The notes beneath the pieces are model-generated. The model had not been told where the DNA came from and searched no databases. It saw only the letters and a list, made by a program, of their open reading frames with translations. A stretch of 64,000 nucleotides of DNA from Saccharum officinarum (Eukaryota > Streptophyta > Magnoliopsida > Poales > Poaceae). Below, in pieces: positions 46,893-58,551 of this stretch; position 1 is the first letter of the stretch; each line of letters starts with the position of its first letter. The stretch spans positions 64,991,737 through 65,055,736 of the forward strand of contig CM036170.1 of NCBI GenBank assembly GCA_020631735.1, in the 5' to 3' direction. Both the position numbers and the translations under genes were made by a program.

Positions 46893-49112
46893 TGAACGGG
46901 AAATACAGCAGGGGAAGCCCCACTGTAGTATTTTATTTAAATTAAAAAAATAAGCAGAAACCTGTACAAAGAGAGCGTATATTCAACAAACCAACCAGCA
47001 GGAGGGCTGAGGTAGCCACAACAGGAAGGGAACCGCAGGCCCAAAGCCAGGGAGGTCTAAGAGAGAGGATCTAAACAGAGGAGAAAAGCTGCACGTTTGT
47101 CATCTCTCATTCTAAAAGCTTGAAGTTTGGCCTCTTCACAGAAGAGGTTTTTCCAAGAAGAGAAAGAAGGCCGGCCTCTATCAAATATGAAGTTGTTTCT
47201 CTGCTTCCAAATATGCCAAGCCGCAACGATGAAGGTCTCCATGAACAAGGGATTTTGGCATAGTTCTCATGGCGTCGCCTAGGCGTCCAGGCGCTCCCCC
47301 ATCGCCTTGCAGAATGGGCGCCTAGGCGGGCAAGGCGGGCGCCTAGGCGTCCAGGCGCTCCCCCATCGCCGTGCCTCGCCTTTACGCCGTAAGAACTATG
47401 GATTTTGGTGCTGCTGTTTTGATTGTATCATCATTTGAAAGAATTCACTCTGAAGGTTCCAGTGGATTCCCAAGTGCTGCCAACATTCCTGGCTGAAGGG
47501 GCAACTGAAAAACAGGTGATGAGCAGTTTCCTCAACATTATTGCTGCAGAGAACACAGTTGTAGTTATTTCCCTCCAATTTGTGCTTTTTTCTCCTAAGG
47601 ATGTTTCTAGTGTTTAGCCTATCCATGAGCAGAAGCCAGGAGAACACTCTGAGTTTGTTGCAGCACTTTGAATTCCAAATCTAGAGAAAGGGAGCAGGAG
47701 GCTGTAAATTTTTGTAGGGTAGGTGATAGAATCTAGATGATGTATAGTTGCTGCCCCCCCACAAGTAACTCCAAGAATCTTTAGTATCTTGCTCCACCTG
47801 AATTGTTCGTATGTATTCCTGAAGATCTTGATATTCATGATATGCTTGTTCAGACAAGGGGAGATGAAACTGTGGCTGGAGGCTATTGTTTAATAGAAAT
47901 TGTGATACAGAGATCTTCTTGTTCTTTGCAAAAGAGTAGAGCCTTGGAAACTTGATCTGCATGACATTATCACTCCATAGATGTGACCAAAAGAGAACGG
48001 TTGATCCATCTCCAACTTTGCAATTAGCAATCCCTCTAAAAAGGTCACAAAGCTTCAAAATGTCCCTCCACCAAAAGGAACCTCTATCAGTAGAGGTACG
48101 CGGGATGTCTCCATTAGAGTAGTGCATGCCAAATAAGTTTCACCCAGGGGATTTCCTTTTTATTATAGAATTTGTCTAGATGTTTAAGTAGAAGGGCAGA
48201 ATTTTGACTTCTGAGGTTGATAATACCCAGGCCACCTTTCTTTTTTGGTTTACAACACTTCGGCCAAGCCACCAGCGGCTTCATTTTAGCATTACTATTA
48301 GACCCTCTCCAAAGGCAGTGCCTTCTGGCTCTTTCAATGTAATCGAGGACTGAGGCAGGTAGCTGCAGAGTACACATAGCATATGTGGGAAGAGAAGAAA
48401 TGACAGAATTAACCAGTTCCAATCTTCCAGCGTGAGATAGGAAATTTGAAGTGGCGGTGAATCTCCTCTCCACCTTGTTCATGATGAATCCAAAATGCTC
48501 CACTCTTGGCTTAGTGGTGCCCAATGGCAGCCCAAGGTAGGTGAAAGGGAGAGTTTCCAACTTGCAACCAAAGACTCCAGCCAGCTGATGGGCTTTTTCA
48601 GGTGAGAGGTTTGGAGGGACCATACAGGACTTCCTATAGTTAACTCCAAGACCAGTGGATTGAGCAAAAGATTCCAACAGACCCTTTAGAGTGAAGATTT
48701 CTCTCTAGGAGGCTTTCATGATGAGGATGGTGTCATCAGCGTATTGGATAATGGGATATTGAGCATTTTCATACGATTGAATTGGGAGTTCAAAGAGACC
48801 TTCTCTGTGACCTTTGTTGATGATACATTGAAGATCAGCAGCCAACATGAAGAGGAGGGGGGAAAGTGGGTCACCCTGCCTAACCTTCCGCTTGCAGTGA
48901 AAGTGCTTGCCAGGAACTCCATTGAGCAGAATAGAAGAGGTTCCTGAGATAAGAATTCTCGGAATCCAGTCACACCAAGTTTCATCAAATCCTAACTGCC
49001 TCATCATATGAATGATTACATTATGCTCAATGGTGTCAAAAGCCTTTGTGAAGTCCAATTTAACAATGACTATTTCCTTCTTGGATTGTTGGCATTGATG
49101 AATGTACTCATA
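46893..49112 (-). mobile_element. 5'-truncated L1-type LINE
   Basis: Minus-strand coding shows, in order, reverse transcriptase (FTKAFDTIEHN, RQGDPLSPLLFMLAAD, QYADDTILIM), the thumb/connection region (TYLGLPLGTT, HAGRLELVNSVISSLPTYAM, LWRGSNSN, GGLGIINL) and a zf-RVT domain (CVLCSNNVEETAHHLFFSCP). It ends with an A run at about 46893. The 5' part with ORF1 and endonuclease is missing. It is dead: a stop (TAG at about 48705) follows the YADD region, a frameshift lies near 48115, and a hAT MITE is inserted at 47259-47400. Confidence 0.9.
47259..47400. mobile_element. hAT MITE (142 bp) nested in the LINE
   Basis: The ends CATAGTTCTCATGGCG and, inverted, CATAGTTCTTACGGCG are matched by a perfect 8-bp target duplication GATTTTGG (47251-47258 and 47401-47408). 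Removing the element and one duplication restores the continuity of the LINE. The interior is GC-rich, with the segment CTAGGCGTCCAGGCGCTCCC present twice. Confidence 0.92.
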
Positions 49113-51503
49113 GGCCTAGGCCTGACAGTCTTGTATGGTTCTCTAATGACATAATATAACTTAATGAGTACTACTACTAGTGCAAAACAGACCACAATCA
49201 CAAGCTCTGAGCACCTAGCAGTCAAATGCATGAAGGCAGAGAAGTTTACATCCACCCAGAAACAAAAGCAGCAGTGCAGACTGCAGACGGCAGAGCATAT
49301 CCAAGTAAAGAGCAGAGACAGTACACATCCAAGAGGAGGGAAGCCCAAGGGAGAGGAAGTCAGGAAGAGATGCTTACGTACCTGCCCCCTGACCTTGCGA
49401 CGCTGGGCTGAAGAAGACAGGAACCAGCAGAGAAGTGGAAGGAGCCTTGAATCAATCAGCAGAGAAGAGGGAGGACCAGAGGAGACACCAATCAGGGTTG
49501 CAAATCAGTGGAGTAGAGGAAGGAAGGCGCGAATCGTCAGAGAGAGGCGTTAATTGATGGAGCAGAAGAGGTGGAGCGGCAAGATTCTAGTGGCGCACCG
49601 CCAAGAACCAGGTGTGCGCCCTCTTCCGTTTCCCCCTCCCTGTCAATTGGCGCGTGGAGAGATGGGTTATGGCCTTGTGGAACCTGTGGGCGTGCGACTC
49701 CAGTTGGTCTCCTTCGCACGCAAATCTCCCATGCCTGCGCCCATTTTTTATTTTTTTTGTACGCAGCTCCTCTTGTGCCCGCACCTAATCCCCTGCGCCC
49801 AAGCTCGTGCAGCGTCCGCATCAGGCCGCTTGCGCCTTAAATAGCACCAAATTGCGCCTAGGCAATGGCTTTTGTCGCAAGGCAGAGGCCATACCCTGAT
49901 TGGTCGTGGCGAGGCCGACGCCCAGCCTGGAAAATCTACTGGACGCCTAGGTGATGACTTTATGTCAGTTGGTTAATGCTTGAAATATAATTTCTGCAGG
50001 TGTAGGGTTTCACTATAGAGTAGCCGAGTAGGCATTTTATTCATAAATGTTTCACTTTACCGTGTCATTCTCTGAGAAACCTCTATTATTGTGGCTTATA
50101 TTTGGGTTTGAGATTTGAGACTGGTTAATATACTTCTAGGTGAGTATACACAAGCTAGATAACAGGTTTAAAATGTTAGAACTTTAGCGATTTATCTTTC
50201 AAATTAAGTAAAGTGGATTTGAAATCCATGCGGATTGTGGGCACAAGAAGTGTGGACATGACTGGGATATGAACTTTACACAATCCTCGCATCTGGAGTC
50301 CTGCCTTTACACAATCCTCACATCTGGAGTCCTGCTGCTTGCAAGGAGGCTACCAAATTTATGCTGTTTAGTGAGATCAATGAAGCTTAGCTGAATACCC
50401 GTGTTTCACTCTGCTTGGAAATTGTACATTTCACATTAGCTAACAGATTATTTTTTACAAAAAAAAACCCATAAGTCACTTTGGTTTTGGGATCCCACCA
50501 GCACCTCTATGTTTTGCTGCAAAAATCAGCCCACTACACATGCTCTATGCCGATTCCTCAACATGGAGCCGTTAATGTAATCTTTATGAAAGTTGAATAC
50601 TTGTAAAAGTACAAACCTAACATTTTTTTAGAACTTCTACCAAATGGATCACCCATGAAAAACTTAAGCCTGGCCAAACCGTTTTTTGCTATATACAAAA
50701 TTTATCTGCCGCAATATCATAAGTAAGCCTAATCCAAGTATTGGAACAAACTTGAGTTGATGCATGACTTGTAGTGGCTCCATGTAGGCAGAAACGGGCA
50801 GAATTAGTAAGCGGAGTAGAGCACTGGGGTGAACATTTACAATAGATGTTTTTATGTGGTGGTATCTCAAAATCCAAGTAACATATGGGTGGATTTTGCA
50901 TTTTTCCTTTATGTTTTTCTGTTGTTTGGTGATTTAGCTGCCTCACTTTCAAAATGTTCGGGTCTCTGGCGTTCGCCTTGCTTTTCATGCCACTGCATTA
51001 TCTCATTTGCTTTCATGAAATATATTGTGATTTTTTCAATGCTCGTCATTTTAGATTTGGGCCTTCAACTATAACTAGCTCCAGACTTGAAGTGGGAGTC
51101 ATACCTAATTATTCTCCCCCATCTATGTGGTTACATTGCAGGAAAGCTTGCTGATTTGATGCTGGTTAATTTGTCAGGCATCCATTGCTTGGACTCCATC
51201 AGAAGCTGCACTATTTTTTATTCCAGCTATTAAATATCCTTTTCTTTTGTTCCAAGTGGAAGTTTTCTGGTTGTAAAAGATGATGGTGGCAATAATATGG
51301 CACTTGTGGAGCTCACAGGATGCACATATCTTGTAACTTGTATTCTAAAACTGTCTACCTGATACCAATGTTACTGTTTAATGCAAAATTTAAGATTTCT
51401 ATTCCAACATGCACATCATCCCCAATTAATTAGTAACTTATGTTGATTTGACAAAAGAGCAAAAAGTACTTCCGTTTGTACTTTTTGTACGATTAGAACA
51501 TTA
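49113..51503. other. Intergenic, no gene recognised
   Basis: 49.1-49.9 kb is mixed and GC-rich in places. 50-51.5 kb is AT-rich. A 31-bp unit (TTTACACAATCCTC(G/A)CATCT..) is tandemly doubled at 50275-50336. No coding or RNA gene seen. Confidence 0.4.
50275..50336. repeat. 31-bp tandem duplication
   Basis: Two units, 50275-50305 and 50306-50336, differ at only a couple of positions. Confidence 0.9.
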
Positions 51504-51747
51504 TGGGTGTGTTCACTTCGCGAAAAGTAGGTGAAAAGTTACTGTAGTATCTTTCGTTGTTATTTGGTAAAATTTGTCAAATCATGGACTAACTAGGCTC
51601 AAAAGATTCGTCCCGACATTTACAGATAAACTATGCAATTAGTTATCTTTTTTACCTACATTTAATGCTCCATGCATGCGTCGAAAGATTTGATGTGATG
51701 GGTGGAAGAGGAAATATTTTAGGTTGAGATGGGAAGTGAACAAGGCC
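51504..51747. mobile_element. Tourist-like MITE
   Basis: TGGGTGTGTTCACTTCGCG at the left pairs with the inverse of GGGAAGTGAACAAGGCC at the right. The interior (GACTAACTAGGCTCAAAAGA and CGTCCCGACATT) is the common grass Tourist sequence. Confidence 0.8.
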
Positions 51748-52002
51748 TATGTGTATGGCTTGTGATCTCATACTTGTGTGTAGCGAGTCTTGGCATGTGA
51801 AGTCAATTATAGGACGTGCTCGTGTGTTGATTGATCATTGATCATGGTCTCATGGATGGAGCAGTACGCTTGGGTACATCGATATGATTATATGATACCT
51901 CTGGAGTGTTTGCATGTGATCTCTTGGTTGGACCTTATCACGGGCGAGTCGATGCATCTTAGATTCTTAAGCAACTCGGCTTGTCTTAAAAAAAAAACTA
52001 AA

Positions 52003-52149
52003 GACCAGTTTGGATGGCTACAAAGAGGCGCTAATTGCGGGGCAATTTTTTTTTATCGACACACGTTTTAGACATTAGCCAAAATCTGGGCAATGGGGCA
52101 AATTCGAGCTAATTTTAACCAGCTAATTATTATCCCATCTAAACAGGCT
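52003..52149. mobile_element. Small Tourist-like MITE
   Basis: GACCAGTTTGGATGGC at the left is the inverse of CCCATCTAAACAGGCTT at the right, with a palindromic GGGGCAA/AGCTAATT interior. The ends are approximate. Confidence 0.55.
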
Positions 52150-52293
52150 TATCCTTGCCTGAAGCTATATTCTCTTCGGTAAGGCTTGAGTCAAGACGTT
52201 CGTCCGCATCGGATGTTCCTTGACGGATTGCACGCTATCACTACTGGTCCAACAGTCCTGTGTACTCTATACGCTCATCTCTCAAGAAAGTTT

Positions 52294-53380
52294 CATAGCA
52301 CTGAAAGATGACCGGTTTCGAAAAATATCACTAAAAGATGCCGGACACGTGAAATAGCACTGAAAGTTCACTCTTTTACCGAAAACTAGCATTGTGACGG
52401 TTTGTGCTAACGACGTGAATCCACACACCGTCTGGCTACTTCCCACGCTGAGTACCGGTGGAAATCCCATCCCCTTCTTCTTCCTGAGCTCCGGCATAGG
52501 TGGATCCATGCAGAATGGAGTCCAGCCAGATCGGCAGAGCTTTGGGTTGAGCTAGATCCGGCGGTGGCGTGAGCCCGAGGAGTGGCATGTCCGGCTGAGC
52601 TAAGCGGTGGCGAGCCTCGTCAAGGTCATGGAGCTTGGGCAGTGGCGCCGCCGTGCTTTGCGGTGTACTCGCCGCAGTCCTCGTCAGGTGGCACCCCGCG
52701 CCTCTTCGTGGGCACCGGCATCAAGGCCACGGATCCTGCGACGTCCTCCTGGCCTCTCCTGTACGAGGCTGGTGGGGGCGGCATAACGGATGCTCAGCTG
52801 GGGGCGGCGCGGTGGGGTTACCTAGTGTCAACGAACAGGCTCACGAACAGCTGCTATGGCAGATTCGCAGATGGTACTTTGCCGAGTCCCGCCGGCCGCC
52901 GCGCTCGCCCCGCAAGACGCCCACTTTCCGGCCTTCCGTTCGCATCCATCGCGCTCGCGCATAGGCATAGGTAGCTGCTTCCCACACTTCGCAGCCCACG
53001 CGACCTCGCAAAAGGTCTCGAGCCCAACCACTGCTTGTCCCGCTAGCATCTACTGTAAGCATGTCTCCGTCGGCAGTCTACGCTGAGAGTCCAGCCGGCC
53101 ACGCCAACCATGCTGCCCTCCGGAAGGGGCTGGATCACCGGAGCCTGCTACCTGGAGGTGAGAGAACCTGATAGAGTGAGAGACTGAGAGGGACCTCGAT
53201 CGAGAGATGTCTAGCATTGGAGTGGATTTGTTTCTGTTTTTTCTTTGTTTTTTATCTTTAAAAGTTCGACGGAGATCCATGGTGCCGACGCCGTTACCTC
53301 GGAAAGTTTTCGATGGTATTTCACGTAACGGAGTTTGTTTGGTGGTATTTTTTGATTCTCATGATCTTTCAGTGCTATAC
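52294..53380. mobile_element. Mutator-like (Pack-MULE-like) element with GC-rich cargo
   Basis: About 80 bp at each end are inverted repeats. The left has ATAGCACTGAAAGATGACC, AAAAATATCACTAAAAGATG and ACGTGAAATAGCACTGAAAG. The right, inverted, has ATAGCACTGAAAGATCATG, AAAAAATACCACCAAA and ACGTGAAATACCATCGAAA. Long terminal repeats with no transposase and a GC-rich interior (52.5-53.15 kb) are the Pack-MULE pattern. I could not name the source of the cargo, whose plus-strand frames (130 and 109 codons) have no recognisable domain. No 9-bp target duplication was found. Confidence 0.55.
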
Positions 53381-53394
53381 AACCAATTTTTTCC

Positions 53395-54420
53395 TTCAAT
53401 ACCTCCCCACTCCGCTCTCCTATCACGTGCTTCACCGCGCAAGGCCGCGACTGCGCTCCGCGACCGCGTTTTGCCGCTCCTCCTGTATACCTTCCTCTCC
53501 ACCGCACCTCCCGTCGGTCTTCATCTCCACCACCGTACGCCCATACTGCCGCGACGTGCTCCCCCACGACCGCACAGTCGATGCCACCTCGCCGCACGAG
53601 GCCGCACCCACCCGATTGTTGTTGTCACCTCCACCACGAGCACCGCTCGTTTTGGGCACCGCACGCGCCCTATCGCCGGGGGCAGCGCAGCCGCCCGCTC
53701 ACTGCCATCCTCCTTCTCCACCGTGACCGCACAGCCAGCGAGATCTCGTAGTGCAGTGCTCCGCCCACCTGCCTGTCAGGTTTTTCTGAAAGCGCATGTT
53801 GCAAGCATAGGTTTCAAGTGTTTCAGATGTTTCAGAGGTATGTTGCAAGTGTTTCAGATGAATGTTGTAAAAGTAAATCGGGATGTTGCATATGTTGCAA
53901 TAGTTGCACACTTATGTTGCAAAAGTTTGTTACCAATGTTTCATATGTGTTTTTGGGACGCATGTTGCAAGTGTGTTTATCTGGATATTGCATATGTTTC
54001 ACACATGTGTTGCAAATGTTTTTTCTAGATGTTGCGTATATTTACAATGACTTTCAAGTGTTTTCAGGAGTTTTGTTTCAAGTGTTTCAGAAGTATGTTT
54101 AGTGTTTCATTTGTCTTCTTTTGTATGTTGGAAGTGTTGTATCTCGATGTTTCAAAAAGTAGATCGAGCGAGTGTAGTGGATCTTCATCTGGTTAGTGTG
54201 GATCAGATTTCCGGCGGTGTTTCTGGACTCCGCAGTGGTTAGTGGCGGCGGGCAAACCATGGCTCTGCAGCTGTGGTTAGCGGCGGCTTGAGGCAGCTGT
54301 CGGATAGATGCCTCCGGCGCGTGGAAGCGGACTGCGGGTGCGAACGTCCGGATGCCCCATCCGTCCAGACGTCCGGGCGCTAGCAGTTGCCTGTTCTCTT
54401 TTTCACTCGTGCCATCGGTT
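53395..54420 (+). mobile_element. Unclassified dispersed repeat with TGTTGCA / GTGTTTCA motif array
   Basis: A GC-rich start (53400-53770) is followed by about 380 bp (53790-54170) in which ATGTTGCAAGTGTTTCAGAT-like phrases recur many times with variation. A second GC-rich stretch (GGACGTCCGGGCG-like, 54190-54390) follows. This phrase pattern is common in grass repeats. The plus-strand frame through it (ending 54028) is not a gene. Confidence 0.5.
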
Positions 54421-54761
54421 GCTATGCCTGCAAGAAGGTTAGTACGTACTCGGCCTGTTTTCCCATTGTTGTTAGTTTGGCTGTGCTGCTGATTATTTGG
54501 TCGTGATGACTGATGGCATAAGAGATGCAACTACGCATTCATATTATAGGTCACAAATTCACAAACGATTAAAGTTCTCTATGATTTGATTGTTACGCAT
54601 AAACATTATTGCTCCTCGAACTTATAAACGCAAACTTGGCTTTCAAGTGGACGACAATATCGAACTCGCAACTAGTTCCTCTGTGGTACCTCTCTGTAGT
54701 TGAGTCATTGGCACGTGGACCTGGTTATGCCAGTGACTCGCTACAGTGACGAACTGCACTG

Positions 54762-54838
54762 CTGCACATTAGGCTCACTCAGCAAACTCATGTTCTTCAC
54801 TGCACATTAGACTCACTCGGCGAACTCGTGTTGTTCTG
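54762..54838. repeat. 38-bp tandem duplication
   Basis: CTGCACATTAG(G/A)CTCACTC starts at 54762 and again at 54800, and the units continue alike to 54838. Confidence 0.85.
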
Positions 54839-54884
54839 CACTAGTAATACAGTACTCTAGTAGTTGGTACAAAATTTCCAAGGG

Positions 54885-55050
54885 GGCACCGAAATGTCGA
54901 CTCCATCAAGGACTTCCCCCATGCCATACATTGGCATCAACGTCGAGGAGGATGACAGGTTGGCTGTGGCCTGTGGGCCGGTGGCTACCAGAATGGAGCC
55001 AGGTGAGATGGTGCAGCAGCTAGGGTTTCGGATCCTCGGTAGAATTTGGT
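54885..55050 (+). pseudogene. Decayed copy of the 3' end of the complex I subunit gene
   Basis: It aligns to about 45812-45980. Shared stretches include CAAGGACTTCCCC, CGTCGAGGAGGA, GGTGGCTACCAGAA and GTGAGA.GGTG, followed by GCTAGGGTTTC in the 3' UTR. One extra base after the CTTCCCCC run shifts the frame, an 11-12 bp insertion follows the acidic VEEDD codons, and the stop is lost. Only the last 26 or so codons plus 3' UTR are represented, so it is a fragment and not a second gene. Confidence 0.8.
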
Positions 55051-55099
55051 GCAAAATATCGTCATGCAGATCCAATTCAATCTTCTTTTGAGTCAAATC

Positions 55100-55560
55100 C
55101 ATACTTTCTTCTTTGTTGTACTACTAGAAGTTAAGGTCCGCTTGCTGTAGCTGCAACAACTCTTAGGCACAGTAGTATTAAGGGCTAGTTAGGTAGAGCT
55201 CCCTTCTTAGTTCTTGAGCTTCACTTCTTATTCTCGAGTGGACTGATTTTGATGGGGGAGCAAATTGGGGAGCCAGTGAGAATTAATTCTAAAATGATGC
55301 TAGTGGTGATTGAACGGAGAGTGTGGGAAGCGATGGAGAGCGAGAGCTTCTTTAGCTCTCAGCTAGTAGTCTAAATGGAGAAGTGATTATCGTCCCCACC
55401 GAAATATGAATGTGATGCTCCTTAGGTCGTTTGTGTTTTAGATTTTACTAGACTTCAACTACTACTTCTTCCTCCTGCCATAAAAACGCTCCGTACACCG
55501 TACATGCATGCCGCCTGACAAACAACCATGCATCTAGGCTACGCGTGTGCTTGTGTAATA
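55100..55560. other. Intergenic, no gene recognised
   Basis: AT-rich non-coding DNA with no recognisable element. Confidence 0.4.
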
Positions 55561-55875
55561 CTCTCTCTGTCCCAGATTGCTTGACGTTGTAGGATTGGGA
55601 CCTGTAACCAATGACGGAGATAAAAGTCCCTGATACCCCTACAAAAATTGAAATGACATGCGCATTCATTGCCTTGGTTTCATGCCTAGCCACCACTTTT
55701 GCTCTGCTCCACCAATTAGCATCCAGGCTAGTGGACGGAAAGCGCTGGGACAACAGTGGATGGATGATTGACGTCTTGATTAGGCTAGAGTGGGACCCAT
55801 GATTTAGGCTACAACGTCAAGCATTTTGAGACAAACTTTGAATCTAAAACGTCTAACATTCTGGGACGGAGGGAG
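55561..55875. mobile_element. Stowaway MITE (315 bp)
   Basis: Flanked by TA on both sides. CTCTCTCTGTCCCAGATTG at the left pairs with the inverse of ATTCTGGGACGGAGGGAG at the right. The inner inverted arms are TTGCTTGACGTTGTAG and CTACAACGTCAAGCA. Confidence 0.9.
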
Positions 55876-56779
55876 TAATCAGCAAGCTATGTCACACACA
55901 TAGGAGTACTCTCGTAGTTGGGCACTGGCCAGACGCAGTCAGAGGCGGCATAGCATGTATGCATGCGCGCAAGCGCAACGGCCAAAAGGATCCAATCCAT
56001 GGCATATTGCAAGATCCAATCCACGAATGCATGCAGCATGCATCACTGAATCTGAATAGATAGACAGGCGCATGCCACACTGTGTCAGTCGCTCTCGCTC
56101 AGGGGGACTAGCTCCGAGCTAGCTGAGTCAGCTTTTCATCCGACATGGAGGAGAGAGAAAGTCGAAAACCATTCTCACTAGCGACGAACATCTCGCTAGT
56201 CTATTGCGCGCGTCCCGAGCACAGGCCCACCAAGCGGCCGTCTTCCCCGCAACTTCTCTCCCACCACGCCGCACGCCCTCACACCTCCTCTCGCGTGTTA
56301 CAGCCGCGCACTCCATGCTCCGACATGGCGGCGAATCCATGCCGAAGCCGGTGCCGGCGCGGGGAAGAAACGATGAGGACGCGGAGAGATGGCAGTGGTC
56401 GCGAGCGTCGGCTCCTGACCTCACTGTGGAGAAGAGCACGAGGAGGATGAGACCGCCGGGCCAGCCAAGCACTGGTTGCAGCAACGAGACTCTCGAATCT
56501 AATCGTGGCCGCCGGGCAAAGCTCGGATGTGGATGAAGTCGTGTTGAGGATTGGTGGTTCGTTCGAAGAGCGAGATGGCAGTGCATGTCCTAGTCACCGC
56601 GAATGGTCTGCACCGGTTGCTTCTCCACCCCGCCCCCAACCAGCTGTGGACAGCGGTCGGCGTTGTGGGAGTTGAAGACAGCAGCAGGCGATGCCGGCGT
56701 TGTGCAATGTTTCTGGAAGAGATGTGCGGTGGTGGGAGATTGCCGGAAGAGAGATAAGGTTTGTCGTCGGTAAGTTTAG
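55876..56779. other. Intergenic with a GC-rich block, no gene recognised
   Basis: 56.13-56.75 kb is GC-rich and open on both strands (152 codons on minus, about 100 on plus) without any domain I recognise. The composition suggests a transposon-captured or repeat fragment. Confidence 0.35.
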
Positions 56780-57119
56780 GCTTTGTTTATTCCGTGGGTG
56801 AAAAGTTTTTGGGCGTCACATCGGATGTTTTATGGGACGTTGGAAGGGGTATTCGGATACTAATAAAAAAACTAATTACATAACTCGTCTGAAAACCGCG
56901 AGACGAATTTATTAAGCCTAAGTAATCCATCATTAGCACAGTTATGTTACTGTAGCAATTATGGCTAATCATGGACAAATTAGGCTTAAAAGATTCGTCT
57001 CGCGGTTTTCATGCTAACTGTGTAATTAGTTTTTTTATCTACATTTAATGCTCTATTCATGTGTTCAAATATTCGATGTGACGGGGTGAAAAATTTTTGG
57101 GTGAGAACTAAACAGGGTC
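56780..57119. mobile_element. Tourist-like MITE (340 bp)
   Basis: GGCTTTGTTTATTCCGTGGG at the left pairs with the inverse of GAGAACTAAACAGGGTC at the right. Internal GACGAATTTATTAAGCCTAA and its inverse around 56990 form long arms. The flanking triplets are TTA and TGA. Confidence 0.8.
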
Positions 57120-58551
57120 TGAGTAATAAATAATTATGACAAGTGGGGCCATGTTTATTGGGAGATGTGAACCATTGGACGGTTGAAATTGTGAATCGCT
57201 GGTGAGGTCTACGTGGACACGCTCCGAGCTACCAGCTATCTCGGACCTTAGAGGACGCCCTCATGGTGTGGACGAACCGTGCATATTAATACCACGCTGA
57301 CGCTGCCGCTGGCGAAGCATGCATGAGTCGCTGGACCGGCCAATCTGCCGCCATCGATCCCTACTGCGGCCCTTTCAATTCGTACGTCATCTCGGCGCCG
57401 GCGGCCGGCCTGGATCTATCCATCCATGATGGGTTTGTGTTGTGGGGCTTTGCATTGGGAGCTAGCCATCCGTCAGTCCTGCCTGCGCCTGCCGCCTGCA
57501 TGCATGCACGCATTTCCGTTGCAGCTGCTGCTGGCCTGCTGCGGCACGCAGATGCAGGCAGCAGCAGCACAGCTCACTGCCGCGCACGAACTTAATGGCC
57601 TCTCTGGCTCTCTCCCACCTTTCATCAATTCATTCATTGTCCCCGCTCGTCTGTTTGCTTGCTAGACGCTAGTGGCCAGTGTCTGTTCTGTCCCCAGAGC
57701 TAGCTAGTTGCCTTGCCTCCTCCATCCATGATCCATGATCGATGATCCATCCTCCTCCCTAAACACCGGCCGGCCGGACCACCAGCCTTCTCTCCTTTTT
57801 CCAGCTTGCAGACTTGCAGTGGTGACCATACGGCATTGCAGGCAGGGCGGTCAATGCGTGAAGCACGCATGCAGTTACTGGGACTGGGCGGACACCACAC
57901 TCAGCCTCAGCCTCAAGAGGAAAGGCCGTCCGGTCCGGGGCAGCGTGAGTGAAAATCATGAAACTGCGAGCGGGGACTACCATGCACTACCCCGGCCCGG
58001 CTGGATCTGACTGCAGTGCATTGCATGCAAGCCCACATGCAAGCGGCAGCTAGCTGTTCTGCCTCTGTTCTCATGTCTCTCTTAATTCTGGCCGGTGAGG
58101 GGTCTTGTGGTGGGAAGGGGAGTGGGGAAGGGAGGGTAGCGTTGTTCATAAGAGAAACGACCTACAAATGGATGGAACAGAACAGAACATGCATCGACGA
58201 CCGACCACCAGCTCTCCAAGTCTCCAACATGTCTACCTTGTTTTGGACCAGACTACGTACTGCAACCATATCCAGTTATCCATGCAGGCAGGCAAGTTTG
58301 TGTCGTGTGTCGTCCATGCCCAGTTGATGCATAGTCTCCGATCATGCAGGCAAAAGTATTTCCGACCGTTTACTGCAGGTGAATCGATGTTTTCCCCTAC
58401 ATTTACAGCAGGTGTACATACATGTGTCCTCCCTTTTGTATTTACTGCTAGTTGCTGCTGCTGCTGCTGGCATGTTGTTGGCTAGGGGGACCTCTGATGA
58501 TGAGTTGTCCCAAGGAAACCAATCATATCATGCTGCTCTGATGGCCAATAA
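57120..58551. other. Intergenic, no gene recognised
   Basis: Rich in CATGCATG and TGCAGC-type words with a (CTG)n run near 58453. Some of it may be distal regulatory sequence of the TCP gene, but nothing specific can be shown. Confidence 0.35.

Larger units (their letters stand above)
46376..49969. mobile_element. Possible large hAT-like element containing nested insertions
   Basis: The left edge CAGTAAGTCAAGCC and the inverse of the right edge (CATAAAGTCATCACC) are similar. Both are followed by CTAGGCG/GCCTAGGCG-rich sequence like that in the 142-bp hAT MITE at 47259. No matching 8-bp target duplication was found, so this assignment is weak. Inside are a Stowaway MITE and the LINE. Confidence 0.3.

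Noticed and set aside
53207..54028. 273-codon plus-strand frame
   Set aside because: It crosses the MULE end and the TGTTGCA motif array; the Cys/Phe-rich second half is a by-product of the repeat words.
56128..56586. 152-codon minus-strand frame upstream of a Tourist MITE
   Set aside because: GC-rich low-information sequence with open frames on both strands and no recognisable domain.
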